Counted from the first letter of the stretch, positions 52,267 to 62,011 are shown. The stretch is DNA of 64,000 nt from Myroides guanonis (GCF_900114085.1 NZ_FORU01000001.1:122136-186135), one strand, 5' to 3'. The notes: generated by a model from the letters alone, not told the origin. A program made the numbers and translations.

Positions 52267-52873
52267 AAATTTATTTAAAAGAGTGTTGGATTTTTTAGCT
52301 GCATTTTTTGGATTATTGGTCTTGAGTCCTATATTCATATTTGTTACTATTGGTCTGTTTTTTGCAAATCAAGGGAAACCTTTTTTCTTTCAAAGAAGAC
52401 CTGGAAAGAATGAACGGATTTTTAGTATCATAAAATTCAAAACAATGAATGATAAGAAAGGTGCTGATGGATCTTTGTTGTCAGATGCAGATCGTTTGAC
52501 TCCGATTGGTGCTTTTGTTCGTAAAACTTCTTTGGATGAAATTCCGCAATTGATAAACGTGTTAAAAGGAGATATGTCTTTGATCGGACCAAGACCATTG
52601 TTAGTAAAATATTTGGATTACTACAGAGATGAAGAAAAGATCAGGCATACTGTTAGACCAGGTATTACAGGTTGGGCGCAAGTGAAAGGTCGAAATACTT
52701 TGAATTGGAATGATAGATTAGCTTATGATATAGAATATGTTAATAATATATCTTTTCTTTTCGATTTACAATTAATTTTTTTAACTGTGAAAAAGGTCTT
52801 TAAATCGGAAGATATTGTAGTAGACCCGAGATCAATAATGCAAGATTTAGATGAAGAAAGAACTCTCAATTAA
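52259..52873 (+). CDS. Initiating sugar transferase (PglC-like)
   Basis: This 204-residue monotopic phosphoglycosyl transferase has one N-terminal membrane segment (VLDFLAAFFGLLVLSPIFIF). FKTMNDKKGADGSLL, SLDEIPQLINVLKGDMSLIG with the catalytic Asp-Glu, and RPGITGWAQVKGRN follow. It transfers the first sugar phosphate to undecaprenyl phosphate. The small PglC-like size and the downstream acetyltransferase and aminotransferase fit a bacillosamine-like first sugar. Confidence 0.95.
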   Translation: MYKNLFKRVLDFLAAFFGLLVLSPIFIFVTIGLFFANQGKPFFFQRRPGKNERIFSIIKFKTMNDKKGADGSLLSDADRLTPIGAFVRKTSLDEIPQLINVLKGDMSLIGPRPLLVKYLDYYRDEEKIRHTVRPGITGWAQVKGRNTLNWNDRLAYDIEYVNNISFLFDLQLIFLTVKKVFKSEDIVVDPRSIMQDLDEERTLN

Positions 52874-53579
52874 AAGATTAAGTGATGATAATTATTTATT
52901 TGAAATAATTACGATGCATAAGGAGATTTTTATAGAAACAGAGTTTTATGGAAGATTAATCTATTTTGACGATGATTTCAAAAATTATTTTAGAACTATT
53001 CTAAGTGACAAAGATCATTATGTTTTCGGTATTTTCTCGGATAATGATATACATGGTTTTATACATTTAAAAGCATTTTCAAATACATTGTTTTTAAACA
53101 ATATTTTTTTAGATGAGTCCATACGTGGTAATGGTAACGGAACTAATGTTCTCAAGGAAGTTTTGAATAGTGCTTTTATAGTTAATGAAGATTTTGTTAA
53201 TATTGAGTTAGATGTTTTAGAATCTAATTTTAAGGCTAAAAACTGGTATAGAAAGATTGGGTTAACTCCTTCAATTATTAGTCATTGGTATTTTTTGAAG
53301 AAAAGTACTCCATTAGATATTGTGAACTTATATTTAGATTATGATTTGAACGGTTTTAAAGGAGTATTCTTGGATAATACAAAACTTGGGACTATTATTA
53401 ACGATTCAAGTATAATAGTGCATGACTTAAAAGTTTTAGACTATAAATGCAATTTGCTTTTTATAGCTAAAATAACCGGAGTTCCAAAAGTAAGTAATAT
53501 TGAATTTTTACAATTTGATTCTTCAATTAGGATGAATAGTAAAATAACTAATGTGCTTAAAACTATGAAAGATGTTTAA
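52851..53579 (+). CDS. GNAT-family acetyltransferase, two-domain
   Basis: This 242-residue protein has an N-terminal GNAT core (FLDESIRGNGNGTNVLKEVL is the acetyl-CoA loop and NWYRKIGLTPSI the C-terminal part) and about 90 extra residues of unclear fold. It overlaps both neighbours by a few nt. It is not PglD-like in sequence (no hexapeptide repeats), so its acceptor may differ from that in the bacillosamine pathway. Confidence 0.8.
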   Translation: MKKELSIKRLSDDNYLFEIITMHKEIFIETEFYGRLIYFDDDFKNYFRTILSDKDHYVFGIFSDNDIHGFIHLKAFSNTLFLNNIFLDESIRGNGNGTNVLKEVLNSAFIVNEDFVNIELDVLESNFKAKNWYRKIGLTPSIISHWYFLKKSTPLDIVNLYLDYDLNGFKGVFLDNTKLGTIINDSSIIVHDLKVLDYKCNLLFIAKITGVPKVSNIEFLQFDSSIRMNSKITNVLKTMKDV

Positions 53580-54585
53580 ATTTGAGATTATTGAAAACAG
53601 TTCTGAGAAATGGACTGAAATTGTAAATAAGTCGAGCACTTATGATTTTCATCACACTGCCTATTTTCATAAAATTGATACATTATTTGATTCAAAACTA
53701 CTGGTTTTTTCGTTTCAAGAAAGTTTTATAGCTCTACCTATTGTGATTAGACCGATAGATGGAACTGACTATTTTGATATAACTTCTGTTTATGGTTATG
53801 CGGGACCGATTTATAATTTTGAGGAAAATTATGATGAAACGGAATTAATAGTGTTTTTTAAAAATAGTTTTATAGATTTCTGCAAAGAACAAAATATCGT
53901 TTCCGTATTTTCTAGATTACATCCACTAATTGATCAAGAAAGCATTATAGAAACTTTAGGTGAAATAGTAGATTTAAATAAGACAGTATCGATTGATTTA
54001 AATCAGTTTGCTGAAGTACAACGAAAAGAATATAGAAAATCTTTGAAATCTGATTTGAGTCAATTAAGAAGAAAGGATATTATGGTTCGTGAGGCTTCTA
54101 ATAAGGAAGAGGTAGATGCTTTTATAGAAATTTATTACGAAACAATGGATCGTGTAAGTGCTGCTTCTAGCTATTATTTTTCAAAAGAATATTTTTATAA
54201 TTTTCTAAATAATGATGATTTTACTTCAAAGTTGTTAGTAGCTATTAAAGAAGATAAAGTAATTGCTGGAGCAATTTTTACTATTACTGACAAGATTATA
54301 CAGTACCACCTTGCTGGAACCACAGAAGATTATATAAGAGATACTCCTATGAAATTAATACTTGATGAAGCTCGGTTATTTGGAAATACTACAAAAGCAG
54401 AGAGTTTACATTTAGGAGGAGGAGTAGGAGGACATGACGATGATTCATTATTTCGTTTTAAATCTGGGTTTTCAAAAGATTTCAAACAATTTTCAGTATG
54501 GAAATATATAGTAGATCAAAAAATATATGATGAGTTATCAAAGGAAAAAGCGAAATCAAATTTTTTTCCATTATATAGGTCATAA
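53572..54585 (+). CDS. FemAB-like / GNAT peptidyl or acyl transferase
   Basis: This 337-residue protein has the layout of a double GNAT fold, with KEYRKSLKSDLSQLRRKDIM, an FIEIYYETMDRVSAASSYYF segment, a GAIFTITDKIIQYHLAGTTE strand pair and LHLGGGVGGHDDDSLFRFKS. These match the FemAB/CelD-like families seen in flavobacterial polysaccharide loci. It may add an aminoacyl or acyl group to a sugar amine. Confidence 0.8.
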   Translation: MFKFEIIENSSEKWTEIVNKSSTYDFHHTAYFHKIDTLFDSKLLVFSFQESFIALPIVIRPIDGTDYFDITSVYGYAGPIYNFEENYDETELIVFFKNSFIDFCKEQNIVSVFSRLHPLIDQESIIETLGEIVDLNKTVSIDLNQFAEVQRKEYRKSLKSDLSQLRRKDIMVREASNKEEVDAFIEIYYETMDRVSAASSYYFSKEYFYNFLNNDDFTSKLLVAIKEDKVIAGAIFTITDKIIQYHLAGTTEDYIRDTPMKLILDEARLFGNTTKAESLHLGGGVGGHDDDSLFRFKSGFSKDFKQFSVWKYIVDQKIYDELSKEKAKSNFFPLYRS

Positions 54586-54622
54586 AGACATGTAAGCTTT
54601 GTACTACTTAAAACACAACTTT

Positions 54623-54685
54623 ATGAAATCAAAAATAGGATTATCGTCTCCGCATATGGGAGGTAATGAGTTAAATAAACAATAG
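54623..54685 (+). pseudogene. Remnant 5' end of the sugar aminotransferase gene
   Basis: This 20-codon frame, SKIGLSSPHMGGNELNKQ then stop, closely matches the start of the intact aminotransferase at 55305 (DKIWLSSPHMGGNEQKYV). It lies at the natural position for that gene, just after the FemAB-like gene. The toxin-antitoxin pair sits between the remnant and the intact gene, so the original start was probably displaced by that insertion or by recombination. Confidence 0.8.
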
Positions 54686-54778
54686 AACAACGGCATAGAA
54701 AACAGTTTATAGTTAATTTTTTTTAAATAAATTTTGTAATTTTGGTTTATAATTGCTTTTGGCTTAATAGAGAAAAAA

Positions 54779-55000
54779 ATGGATATTCAAGCGGATAAAA
54801 TAGCGTTAGCAAAAATGCTTTTAGAGACAGAAAACCCTAAAATAATTGCATCTATAAAAAAAATATTTAGTACAGAAAAGACGCATGATTTTTTGGAGGA
54901 ATTATCTGTTGAGCAAATAAAAGAAATAGAAAAAGCTTCTTTAGAAATAGATAGAGGTGAGATAACCGATTATGAGTTGTTTATGCAAAAACATCGCTAA
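54779..55000 (+). CDS. Antitoxin-like protein of a RelBE/ParDE pair
   Basis: This 73-residue acidic and helical protein (DKIALAKMLLETENPKIIAS, LEELSVEQIKEIEKASLE) ends 0 nt before the toxin start codon (TAAATG). Small acidic proteins of this type are common partners of RelE/ParE toxins in Bacteroidetes. A -7-like TAATTTTG lies about 35 nt upstream. Confidence 0.8.
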   Translation: MDIQADKIALAKMLLETENPKIIASIKKIFSTEKTHDFLEELSVEQIKEIEKASLEIDRGEITDYELFMQKHR

Positions 55001-55315
55001 ATGAACAGAAAAGTTATTCTTTCTAATACAGCCGAAAAGAAGTTGAATAAACTTTTTGATTACTTGATTGAAAAATGGTCTGTAAAAGTAAAAAACGAAT
55101 TTATTGAAAAGTTAGATCTTTCTATAAATGTTATTAAAAATCAGCCTGAAATTTTTCCTGAATCAAAGGTGAAAAAAGGATTAAGAAAGTGTGTTGTAAC
55201 AAATAAAACAACCATCTATTATCGTTTTACTTCTAAGCAAATTAGTATCATCACACTATTTGATACAAGACAGCATCCTCAAAAATTAAATAAAGAATTT
55301 AAAAATGAACGATAA
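55001..55315 (+). CDS. RelE/ParE-type toxin
   Basis: This 104-residue basic protein has KVILSNTAEKKLNKLFDYLI and TIYYRFTSKQISIITLFDTR followed by PQKL, the RelE/ParE fold signature. Whether it cleaves mRNA or poisons gyrase cannot be told. Its last 11 nt overlap the start of the sugar aminotransferase, so toxin and aminotransferase translation may be linked. Confidence 0.88.
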   Translation: MNRKVILSNTAEKKLNKLFDYLIEKWSVKVKNEFIEKLDLSINVIKNQPEIFPESKVKKGLRKCVVTNKTTIYYRFTSKQISIITLFDTRQHPQKLNKEFKNER

Positions 55316-56441
55316 AATATGGTTATCCTCACCTCATATGGGAGGTAATGAGCAAAAATATGTAAACGAAGCTTTTGAACAAAACTGGGTGGCTCCGCTT
55401 GGACCTAACGTGAATGGTTTAGAGGCTGATTTAGAGGCATACTTGAGTCAAGATATTCATGTGGCTGCTTTGAGTTCTGGTACTGCTGCTTTACACCTAG
55501 GATTGATTAATCTTGGGGTTAAACCGGGTGATGAAGTGATTTGTCAAACCATGACGTTTTCTGCTTCTGCGAATCCTATTGCGTATTTAGGAGCGATTCC
55601 TGTTTTTGTGGATAGTGAATCTGATACTTGGAACATGTGTCCAAAATCATTAGAAGATGCTATTAGAAGTAGAATGATTGCGACGGGTAAAGAACCTAAA
55701 GCAATTATCCCAGTTCATCTATATGGGATGCCAGCTAAAATGGATGAGATTATGGCGGTTGCCAAAAAATATAATATTCCTGTTCTAGAGGATGCTGCGG
55801 AAGGTCTGGGTAGTTCTTATAAAGGACAGGCTTGTGGTACGTTTGGTGCTATGGCTGCGCTTAGTTTTAATGGAAACAAAATCATAACTACTTCTGGTGG
55901 TGGTGCTCTTGTGTGTTCTTCTAAAGAACAGAAAGACCAAACGGTATTTTTATCTACACAAGCGCGTGATGAAGCTCCGCATTATCAACATTCTCAAATT
56001 GGTTATAACTACCGCATGAGTAATATTTGTGCGGGTATCGGTCGTGGACAAATGGAAGTGTTAAACGATCGTGTTACTGCTCGAAGATCGAACAACCAAT
56101 TCTATCAAGACTTGTTTAGAGATATCGAAGGAGTTACTGTTTTCGTAGAACCTTCATCGGATTTCTTCTCTAACCATTGGTTGAGCTGTATTACAATTGA
56201 TGAAAAAGTGGCTGGAAAAAGCAGAGAAGATTTGCGTTTGGCTCTTCTTGAAGAAAACATCGAATCGCGTCCGCTTTGGAAACCTATGCACTTGCAACCT
56301 GTTTTCTCTGAATCTCCTTTTTACGGTACTACCGTTGCGGAAGATTTATTTAACTGTGGTTTGTGCTTACCTTCTGGTTCTAATTTATCGGATGATGATA
56401 GAGCTAGAATTAAAGAAGCTGTTTTAGCTTTTTTTAAATAG
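55305..56441 (+). CDS. PglE-like sugar aminotransferase (DegT/DnrJ/EryC1/StrS)
   Basis: This 378-residue PLP enzyme has LSSGTAALHLGLINLGVKPG, VLEDAAEGLGSSYKGQACG and SFNGNKIITTSGGGALVC with the PLP lysine. It belongs to the DegT family and resembles PglE, which aminates a UDP-4-keto-6-deoxy-HexNAc in bacillosamine synthesis. Because of the toxin-antitoxin insertion it starts inside the toxin gene. The protein itself appears complete. Confidence 0.93.
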   Translation: MNDKIWLSSPHMGGNEQKYVNEAFEQNWVAPLGPNVNGLEADLEAYLSQDIHVAALSSGTAALHLGLINLGVKPGDEVICQTMTFSASANPIAYLGAIPVFVDSESDTWNMCPKSLEDAIRSRMIATGKEPKAIIPVHLYGMPAKMDEIMAVAKKYNIPVLEDAAEGLGSSYKGQACGTFGAMAALSFNGNKIITTSGGGALVCSSKEQKDQTVFLSTQARDEAPHYQHSQIGYNYRMSNICAGIGRGQMEVLNDRVTARRSNNQFYQDLFRDIEGVTVFVEPSSDFFSNHWLSCITIDEKVAGKSREDLRLALLEENIESRPLWKPMHLQPVFSESPFYGTTVAEDLFNCGLCLPSGSNLSDDDRARIKEAVLAFFK

Positions 56442-56532
56442 TTTATTAGGTAACTAGTCTTCGACGAGATCACTCGCCTAGAATAGAGGTTGGGATAGTG
56501 AAATACTAGCGATTGGACTTATTAAAGAACAA

Positions 56533-56580
56533 GAAAACCCTAAATATGCAAAAAATAGTCTTGCATATTTAGGGTTTTTT
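56533..56580. terminator. Strong bidirectional terminator
   Basis: AAAACCCTAAATATGCAA and TTGCATATTTAGGGTTTT form an 18-bp stem around a short loop, followed by more T residues. It closes the polysaccharide locus against the convergent glutathione peroxidase gene. Confidence 0.96.
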
Positions 56581-56625
56581 AATGGGTTTGATTCAAACAG
56601 AGTGCTTTTTTATAACAATAGAAAA

Positions 56626-57225
56626 TTAGGGATTTGTAGACTCAATTAATTTTAAAATCTCCGGATCTTCGGGATCTGTTTTTGGTGAAAAGTGTTTAAT
56701 TAATTGTCCGTTTTCATCTAATATGTACTTTTGAAAATTCCACGTTACTGCTGAGCTTTCTTTACCGTTTAAGTTTTTATTGGTAAGCCATTGGTAAATT
56801 GGAGCTTGGTTGTTTCCTTTAACTTCAATTTTTGCAGCCATAGGGAATGATACTCCATAGTTTAGTTTGCAGAATTCTTCAATTTCTTTATTGCCTCCAG
56901 GTTCTTGGAAAAGAAAATCATTACTAGGAAATCCAACTACAACTAATTTATCTTGGTATTTCTGATACAATTTTTCCAAACCTTCGTATTGCGGTGTTAG
57001 CCCGCATTTTGATGCTGTATTGACTACAAGTATCTTCTTTCCTTTAAAGTCTGAGAAATCTATCTCAGAACCATCTAATGCTGTTACTTTAAATCCATGT
57101 ATTGAATTTGATTTCAGGGAACTATTTTCCTTAAAAAACACATTTGTGAATAGATAGGAAAATGCAATTAGCATCCCTAATACTATAACGGCTATAACTA
57201 CTAGTAAAATTTGTTTGTTGTTCAT
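56626..57225 (-). CDS. Glutathione peroxidase
   Basis: This 199-residue protein has an N-terminal membrane or signal segment (ILLVVIAVIVLGMLIAFSYL). NTASKCGLTPQYEGLEKLY has the catalytic Cys, GFPSNDFLFQEPG follows, and the WNF motif is in AVTWNFQKYILD. In bacteria such enzymes usually use thioredoxin. The membrane anchor suggests action at the periplasmic face. Confidence 0.94.
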   Translation of the reverse strand: MNNKQILLVVIAVIVLGMLIAFSYLFTNVFFKENSSLKSNSIHGFKVTALDGSEIDFSDFKGKKILVVNTASKCGLTPQYEGLEKLYQKYQDKLVVVGFPSNDFLFQEPGGNKEIEEFCKLNYGVSFPMAAKIEVKGNNQAPIYQWLTNKNLNGKESSAVTWNFQKYILDENGQLIKHFSPKTDPEDPEILKLIESTNP

Positions 57226-57296
57226 AATAGTTGTTTTTATTAATTCAATTAAATATACGGGTGAAATTCCTTTTTAAAACAGTTTCAGGTACTTTT

Positions 57297-57599
57297 CTAA
57301 CAATATAGAAATAAGAAATTTATTGTTTTTGTTTTTATACCGCATACACTTTCTAATCGTTTGGTGTCTGTGAATAGAATTCCTGTTATTCCTGCTCCGT
57401 TTCGACTTGGATTTATTCCTATAATAAATTTACGCTGTTTAAAATCTGAATAGTATTTATTGTAAAATTGCTGCATTACATCCATGGTTTCAGGATTGTC
57501 AAGATATGGGTTCATAACTTTGAAACCTTCTGGTAAATCGCCATTATAGTTTAAGCTACTATTGAAATCAATTACTTTATCTGCAAAGGTCTTGGGCAT
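57297..57599 (-). pseudogene. Truncated SMUG2-like DNA glycosylase
   Basis: From the Met at 57599 (PKTFADKVIDFNSSL) about 100 residues resemble the first half of SMUG2-family uracil-DNA glycosylases, including FIIGINPSRNGAGITGILFT. The family is normally about 230 residues. Here the frame ends soon after GIKTKTIN with an unrelated tail, and the rest is absent. I read it as a 3'-truncated gene. Confidence 0.7.
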
Positions 57600-57707
57600 A
57601 GGTGAGTTTTTATAAACAATTTTTATAAAAATAAACAATTAAGTTTTATAGTATCAATTTATACGAAATGAGATTTTTTTGGTAAATTGTAAATAAAAAT
57701 ATATAGT

Positions 57708-58010
57708 ATGAAAAAGATGTATCATTATTCTACGGTAGAAAAAGCTCTGAGGGAATTAAAAGAAAAAGGCTATACAATTGATTATAATATAGAAGATAAT
57801 CATATTTTAAGTGAAGCTTCTAATTATGTAATTAGTGAAATTTATAGATATGAAGGCATGACTAATCCTGATGACGAAGCAACGGTTTATGGTATCACAA
57901 ATAAAATCACTAATGAAAAAGGTGTTTTTGTAGCCGGAAATCTAGCATTTGCAGATAGCGATATGGCAAAAATCTTATTAAAAATGGAGATTGATGATAA
58001 GGATAAATAA
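57708..58010 (+). CDS. Conserved hypothetical protein, about 100 residues
   Basis: This 100-residue acidic protein (TVEKALRELKEKGYTIDYNI, YVISEIYRYEGMTNPDDEAT, YGITNKITNEKGVFVAGN) belongs to a widespread Bacteroidetes family often mislabelled as phosphoribosylpyrophosphate synthetase. No catalytic motif of that enzyme is present. Function unknown. Confidence 0.8.
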   Translation: MKKMYHYSTVEKALRELKEKGYTIDYNIEDNHILSEASNYVISEIYRYEGMTNPDDEATVYGITNKITNEKGVFVAGNLAFADSDMAKILLKMEIDDKDK

Positions 58011-58199
58011 TTCTTTTTAATTACTTCGTTTATAGACTATAACTAAAATTTATAAATGTTTAAAACTCGTTGTGGTACTAATTAAACTTAAAGTATTGTA
58101 GGTGTTATGTAGTTTATTAACATTAAATTTGATTAATTATCTGTTAGTTTGACTTTTTTTTATTAAATTTATTGTTATTAACTATTAAAAGGAAACATT

Positions 58200-58358
58200 A
58201 TGAGAGATTTAGTTTGGTTAATAGCTGTAATACTTGTTATATTATGGGCTGTCGGTTATTTTGGATTTGGAGCAGCTGTAGGTAGTTTCATCCATATTTT
58301 ATTGGTTTTAGCGATAATCGCAGTTTTATATCGATTAGTAACCGGGAGAAAACCTTAG
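58200..58358 (+). CDS. Lmo0937-family small membrane protein
   Basis: This 52-residue protein begins MRDLVWLIAVILVILWAVGY, continues FGFGAAVGSFIHILLVLAII and ends with a short basic tail. It has two hydrophobic helices and matches the lmo0937 family of tiny membrane proteins, often stress-induced. AAAGGAAAC just upstream is a good leader. A wobble-paired hairpin follows at 58429. Confidence 0.88.
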   Translation: MRDLVWLIAVILVILWAVGYFGFGAAVGSFIHILLVLAIIAVLYRLVTGRKP

Positions 58359-59145
58359 ATAATATCACCTTCTCAATTTGGATTAATTCAAAAAGTGAGA
58401 TGTAGTTAAACAATGTTTATATTATAATGAGTTCGGTATTTTATCGGACTCGTTACATTTAAATCAATTTGTATTATATCAATATTATAATATTGAATAT
58501 ATCGCATAATTTTTATAAATCTATCAATAAAGTAATCTCTCATTTTGGACATACTTTGTTAAATGTAATTCTCTTTTAGTTTATCTAGGTAGTTGTATGT
58601 TGTTTTTCAGTTGCGAAGCGGTTTGTCGATATGGACATTATTTCATTATATTTATCTTTCTTTGTCGATAAGCAATTTTGTATTAATTGATTGTTCTTTT
58701 TCTTCTGAATTTCTTTTTTTACACAATTTACCATTAGCGTACTTCTGATTGAGATAACTGTTCATAAAAGTATTTATCAAAAATATCTAATTGAGTAAAT
58801 GCTAGTTGGTAATAAGTGTTCATATATTGTAATTTTTTGATTATCTACTATATTAATATTATCTGATTAGAGGTGTTTTCTCTTGTTTGATTTAATCTCT
58901 TATCACGAATTTCGTTAGTTTTTGTAATAATTATCAATATTTTAAAATATATAAAACACTGATAATTAGATTTATGTTGTTTTTTGTCATGGTTAAGTGT
59001 TAAAATATATGATTTTTGTGTTATTTTTTTAAATGAATAGCTCATATTGAGAATATTGTAGAATATTAGTATTTTTCGTAAAATATTATCTTAATGTTTG
59101 TAATAAAGATGTATTTTTGCGTCTTGTGTAATTAGGAACATTAGA
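58359..59145. other. 790-bp region without a gene
   Basis: AT-rich, with no credible coding frame on either strand. A hairpin at 58429-58451 (GAGTTCGGTA and TATCGGACTC, with two G-U pairs) may end the small membrane protein transcript. TATTTTTG at 59112-59119 is a possible -7 element for the next gene, without a matching -33. Confidence 0.5.
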
Positions 59146-60705
59146 ATGAAAATTATATTTTTATTATTAGTTAGTCTACTTTCAGTTCATCATATTCAGG
59201 CTCAAACAAATTCAACTTCTACATTTGACAGTATTTATTATAAAACAGCAAATAAAATTTTAGGATTAAATTCTGATGAAGCTCTAGTTGTAGCGGACTC
59301 TTTGTACCAATCTTCGGAATCAGGACTGTTAAAGTTACAAGCTTTAATGCTAAGTGCGAATATCTATCAATCTAAAAACAATCAGGTTGCTTCTATTAAA
59401 CATGCTAGAGAGGCATATTATTTTGCTGTCAAAGAGAATAATTATAGTTGGCAAGCTCGCATTTGTGTGTTTTTGTCTTCTCAATATCGAAATATAGGCC
59501 TTCTTGAAGAGGGGCGAGACTATATAAATAAAGCTTTAGAAGTAAATAGTAAAGTATCAAATTCTAGCTCTAAAAAATTGCAAATCGCATTAATTGAACA
59601 AGAGTTGGCATATTATGCTTTATTGAAAGAGAAATATAAGGATGTTTTAGAACATGTTTCGAATTATAATAAACTTTTGGACGAACTGGTTGAGTCACCC
59701 AATCTCTTATATCAAAAAACTTATGCCGCAGAGTTATCTGGTCGTGCCTATTTAGGATTAAAACTGTATGACCAGGCTGAAAAATCGTTTTTGAAGGGTT
59801 TGGATATCTTGAATGATTTAGGGTATTCGGAAGGTTCTTTAAGCGGTTTTATTTATATGGGGCTGGGAGAGGTTTTTGTAGAAACAAAAAACGACACCTT
59901 AGCTTTAAATTATTTTGAGCTTGCGGAAATACGTGCTAGATCGTGTAAACACTTAAATTTAGAGATTGCAATTTGCAAGCAGATTACGGATTTGTATAAA
60001 AGAAATGAAAATTGGGAGTTATATAACGTGTATTTAAATAGTTTTGATTCACTTAAGACTATTGATAGAAACCTTAGAAGCTCAGCTATTCAAGATGCAT
60101 TTAATATAAATAAAGAAGAACATAAGAAATCGGAAGTACTCGCACGAGTATATCTCGGTGGAGTAATAATTTTGGTTTTGCTTTTAACAGCCTTTGTTCT
60201 TTGGATTCGAATTAAGAAGAATAGAGATTATAAAAAATTTAAGGTTCTTATTGATAATCCTAAGCTAGATAATAGGAGAGTGGAGGAGCAAAATGAACAG
60301 AAGCCTCAAAGTGGTTTTGAAAAAAAACGTGTTCTTTCTTTAGAAGCGGAGTTAAAAATACTTGAACATCTAAAGAGATTTGAGGAGGAGCTAGAGTTTT
60401 TAAAACCCAATATTTCATTGTCTTCATTAGCTGCTTTTTGCGACACAAATACAAGGTATCTTTCTTATGTTTTAAATCAAAATATAGGAAAAGACTTTAA
60501 TAGTTATTTGAATGAATTACGTGTTAAATATGGAATAGAAAAGCTAGAGAATGATCCAGTGTTTAGAACGTATAAGATTAGTTATCTAGCTGAATTTTTA
60601 GGGTTCTCTTCTCATAGTAAGTTTACAGCTGTGTTTAAAGAAATCACTAATTTAGCTCCTTCTGCTTTTATTGCGTATTTGGAAGAGGAGAGCGATAAAA
60701 AGTAA
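59146..60705 (+). CDS. TPR membrane regulator with AraC-type HTH
   Basis: This 519-residue protein has a signal peptide (IIFLLLVSLLSVHHIQAQ), about six TPR-like repeats (residues 30-320) and one transmembrane helix (YLGGVIILVLLLTAFVLWI). Its C-terminal AraC domain includes LSSLAAFCDTNTRYLSYVLN and ISYLAEFLGFSSHSKFTAVF. Like the TPR-LuxR gene at 22308, sensor repeats face outward and the DNA-binding domain is cytoplasmic. A second AraC-type gene and a large surface protein follow; control of that surface protein is possible. Confidence 0.9.
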   Translation: MKIIFLLLVSLLSVHHIQAQTNSTSTFDSIYYKTANKILGLNSDEALVVADSLYQSSESGLLKLQALMLSANIYQSKNNQVASIKHAREAYYFAVKENNYSWQARICVFLSSQYRNIGLLEEGRDYINKALEVNSKVSNSSSKKLQIALIEQELAYYALLKEKYKDVLEHVSNYNKLLDELVESPNLLYQKTYAAELSGRAYLGLKLYDQAEKSFLKGLDILNDLGYSEGSLSGFIYMGLGEVFVETKNDTLALNYFELAEIRARSCKHLNLEIAICKQITDLYKRNENWELYNVYLNSFDSLKTIDRNLRSSAIQDAFNINKEEHKKSEVLARVYLGGVIILVLLLTAFVLWIRIKKNRDYKKFKVLIDNPKLDNRRVEEQNEQKPQSGFEKKRVLSLEAELKILEHLKRFEEELEFLKPNISLSSLAAFCDTNTRYLSYVLNQNIGKDFNSYLNELRVKYGIEKLENDPVFRTYKISYLAEFLGFSSHSKFTAVFKEITNLAPSAFIAYLEEESDKK

Positions 60706-60937
60706 ATATACAGGTAGTTTTAGACTACCTACATATACAAATTCACGAATCCTGATAGTCTTGTTTGTGGCTGTTTCGCAATAAGGTCGGTTATTTGCAC
60801 CCTAATTATATAGTTATTGATGCTGTAGAGGTCTAATGGAATTAAGTTCACCTCATTTTGCTACTGAAGCTCGTTTAAGGTTTTTCTTTAATTTAATTCA
60901 GAGTATCAATTGACTATTCGAAAATGAGATTCTTAAA

Positions 60938-62011
60938 ATGAATATTGGTGAAATACTTTCTTTCTTTGTTCTATTCGGTGTTGTTTTATCCATATTGTTT
61001 GGCGGTTACTGGCATGAAAAAATAGCTTATAAGCATAAATTAGATAGTGCTTTATGGTGGTTTCTATTTTTTGTTCTACTTCATGTTCTCTATATAATTT
61101 TCAGTCGATATATTTTATTAAACGATTTGTTTATTGGCGAGGCGGCACTTTTTAACTTGTTGTATATGCCTTTCTATTGGCATGCAGTGTGTTTGTCTCA
61201 AAATAAGCCTACTAAGGTTAGGAATGTTGTTTTGAGCTTTATCCCCGCTGTTCTATTTTGGACGTTTTTCTTTGTTTTGAAGAGTAACCAGGAATGGACT
61301 ATATTGTATTATACAGCTTTTAAGCAAGCTTTATATGTTTTTTTTGCGTTTTTACTGATGTCTTATGGGGTTTGGGGATTTGCAATTCTTTTTAAAAAGG
61401 GAAATAATATTGAAGACCTGCGCTTTAAACAATTGATCGCTATTTCCTCTTTAATAATGATTGTTGTTTCTATTTTGTATTTCATCAATTTTTTCGAAAA
61501 TATTAATCAACATACTATTGTTGTTTTAAATATTAATTTTTTTGTGCATCTATTGATTCTTGTTCTAGTTCTGTCAATTAATAGAATGTGGTTTTATAGG
61601 TATATCGATGAAAAGGAAAGTAGAGATGAGAAAAAACACCTTGATGATCAATTAGATAAGTATCATAAGTCTAGAATAGGAGATAGTGAACTCGAAAAGA
61701 CTATTATAGATCTCGATGAAATGGAAATTGAGGTATATCTAGATCTTGATTTAAATTTAGAAAAACTATCTACCCATCTCAGAATTTCAAAGTATGAACT
61801 CAGTCAAGTGTTTTCTATAGGTCTACAAACTAGCTTTGCTAAGTATGTGAATAAAAAAAGATGTGAATATGCTAGTCAATTACTATTGAATAGAAGAGAG
61901 ACTAATGATTCTATAGAATCTATTGCATATGAGTCTGGGTTTAATTCAAACACTACATTTTACCGTGCTTTTAAAGAGAATTACGGTGTTCCTCCAAGCA
62001 GATATAATTAA
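60938..62011 (+). CDS. Seven-helix membrane regulator with AraC-type HTH
   Basis: This 357-residue protein has about seven membrane helices in the first 220 residues (ILSFFVLFGVVLSILFGGYW, LWWFLFFVLLHVLYIIF). A linker leads to a C-terminal AraC domain (LEKLSTHLRISKYELSQVF, IESIAYESGFNSNTTFYRAF, NYGVPPSRYN). It is a one-component membrane sensor-regulator. Its place before a large surface protein suggests a local target. Confidence 0.9.
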   Translation: MNIGEILSFFVLFGVVLSILFGGYWHEKIAYKHKLDSALWWFLFFVLLHVLYIIFSRYILLNDLFIGEAALFNLLYMPFYWHAVCLSQNKPTKVRNVVLSFIPAVLFWTFFFVLKSNQEWTILYYTAFKQALYVFFAFLLMSYGVWGFAILFKKGNNIEDLRFKQLIAISSLIMIVVSILYFINFFENINQHTIVVLNINFFVHLLILVLVLSINRMWFYRYIDEKESRDEKKHLDDQLDKYHKSRIGDSELEKTIIDLDEMEIEVYLDLDLNLEKLSTHLRISKYELSQVFSIGLQTSFAKYVNKKRCEYASQLLLNRRETNDSIESIAYESGFNSNTTFYRAFKENYGVPPSRYN

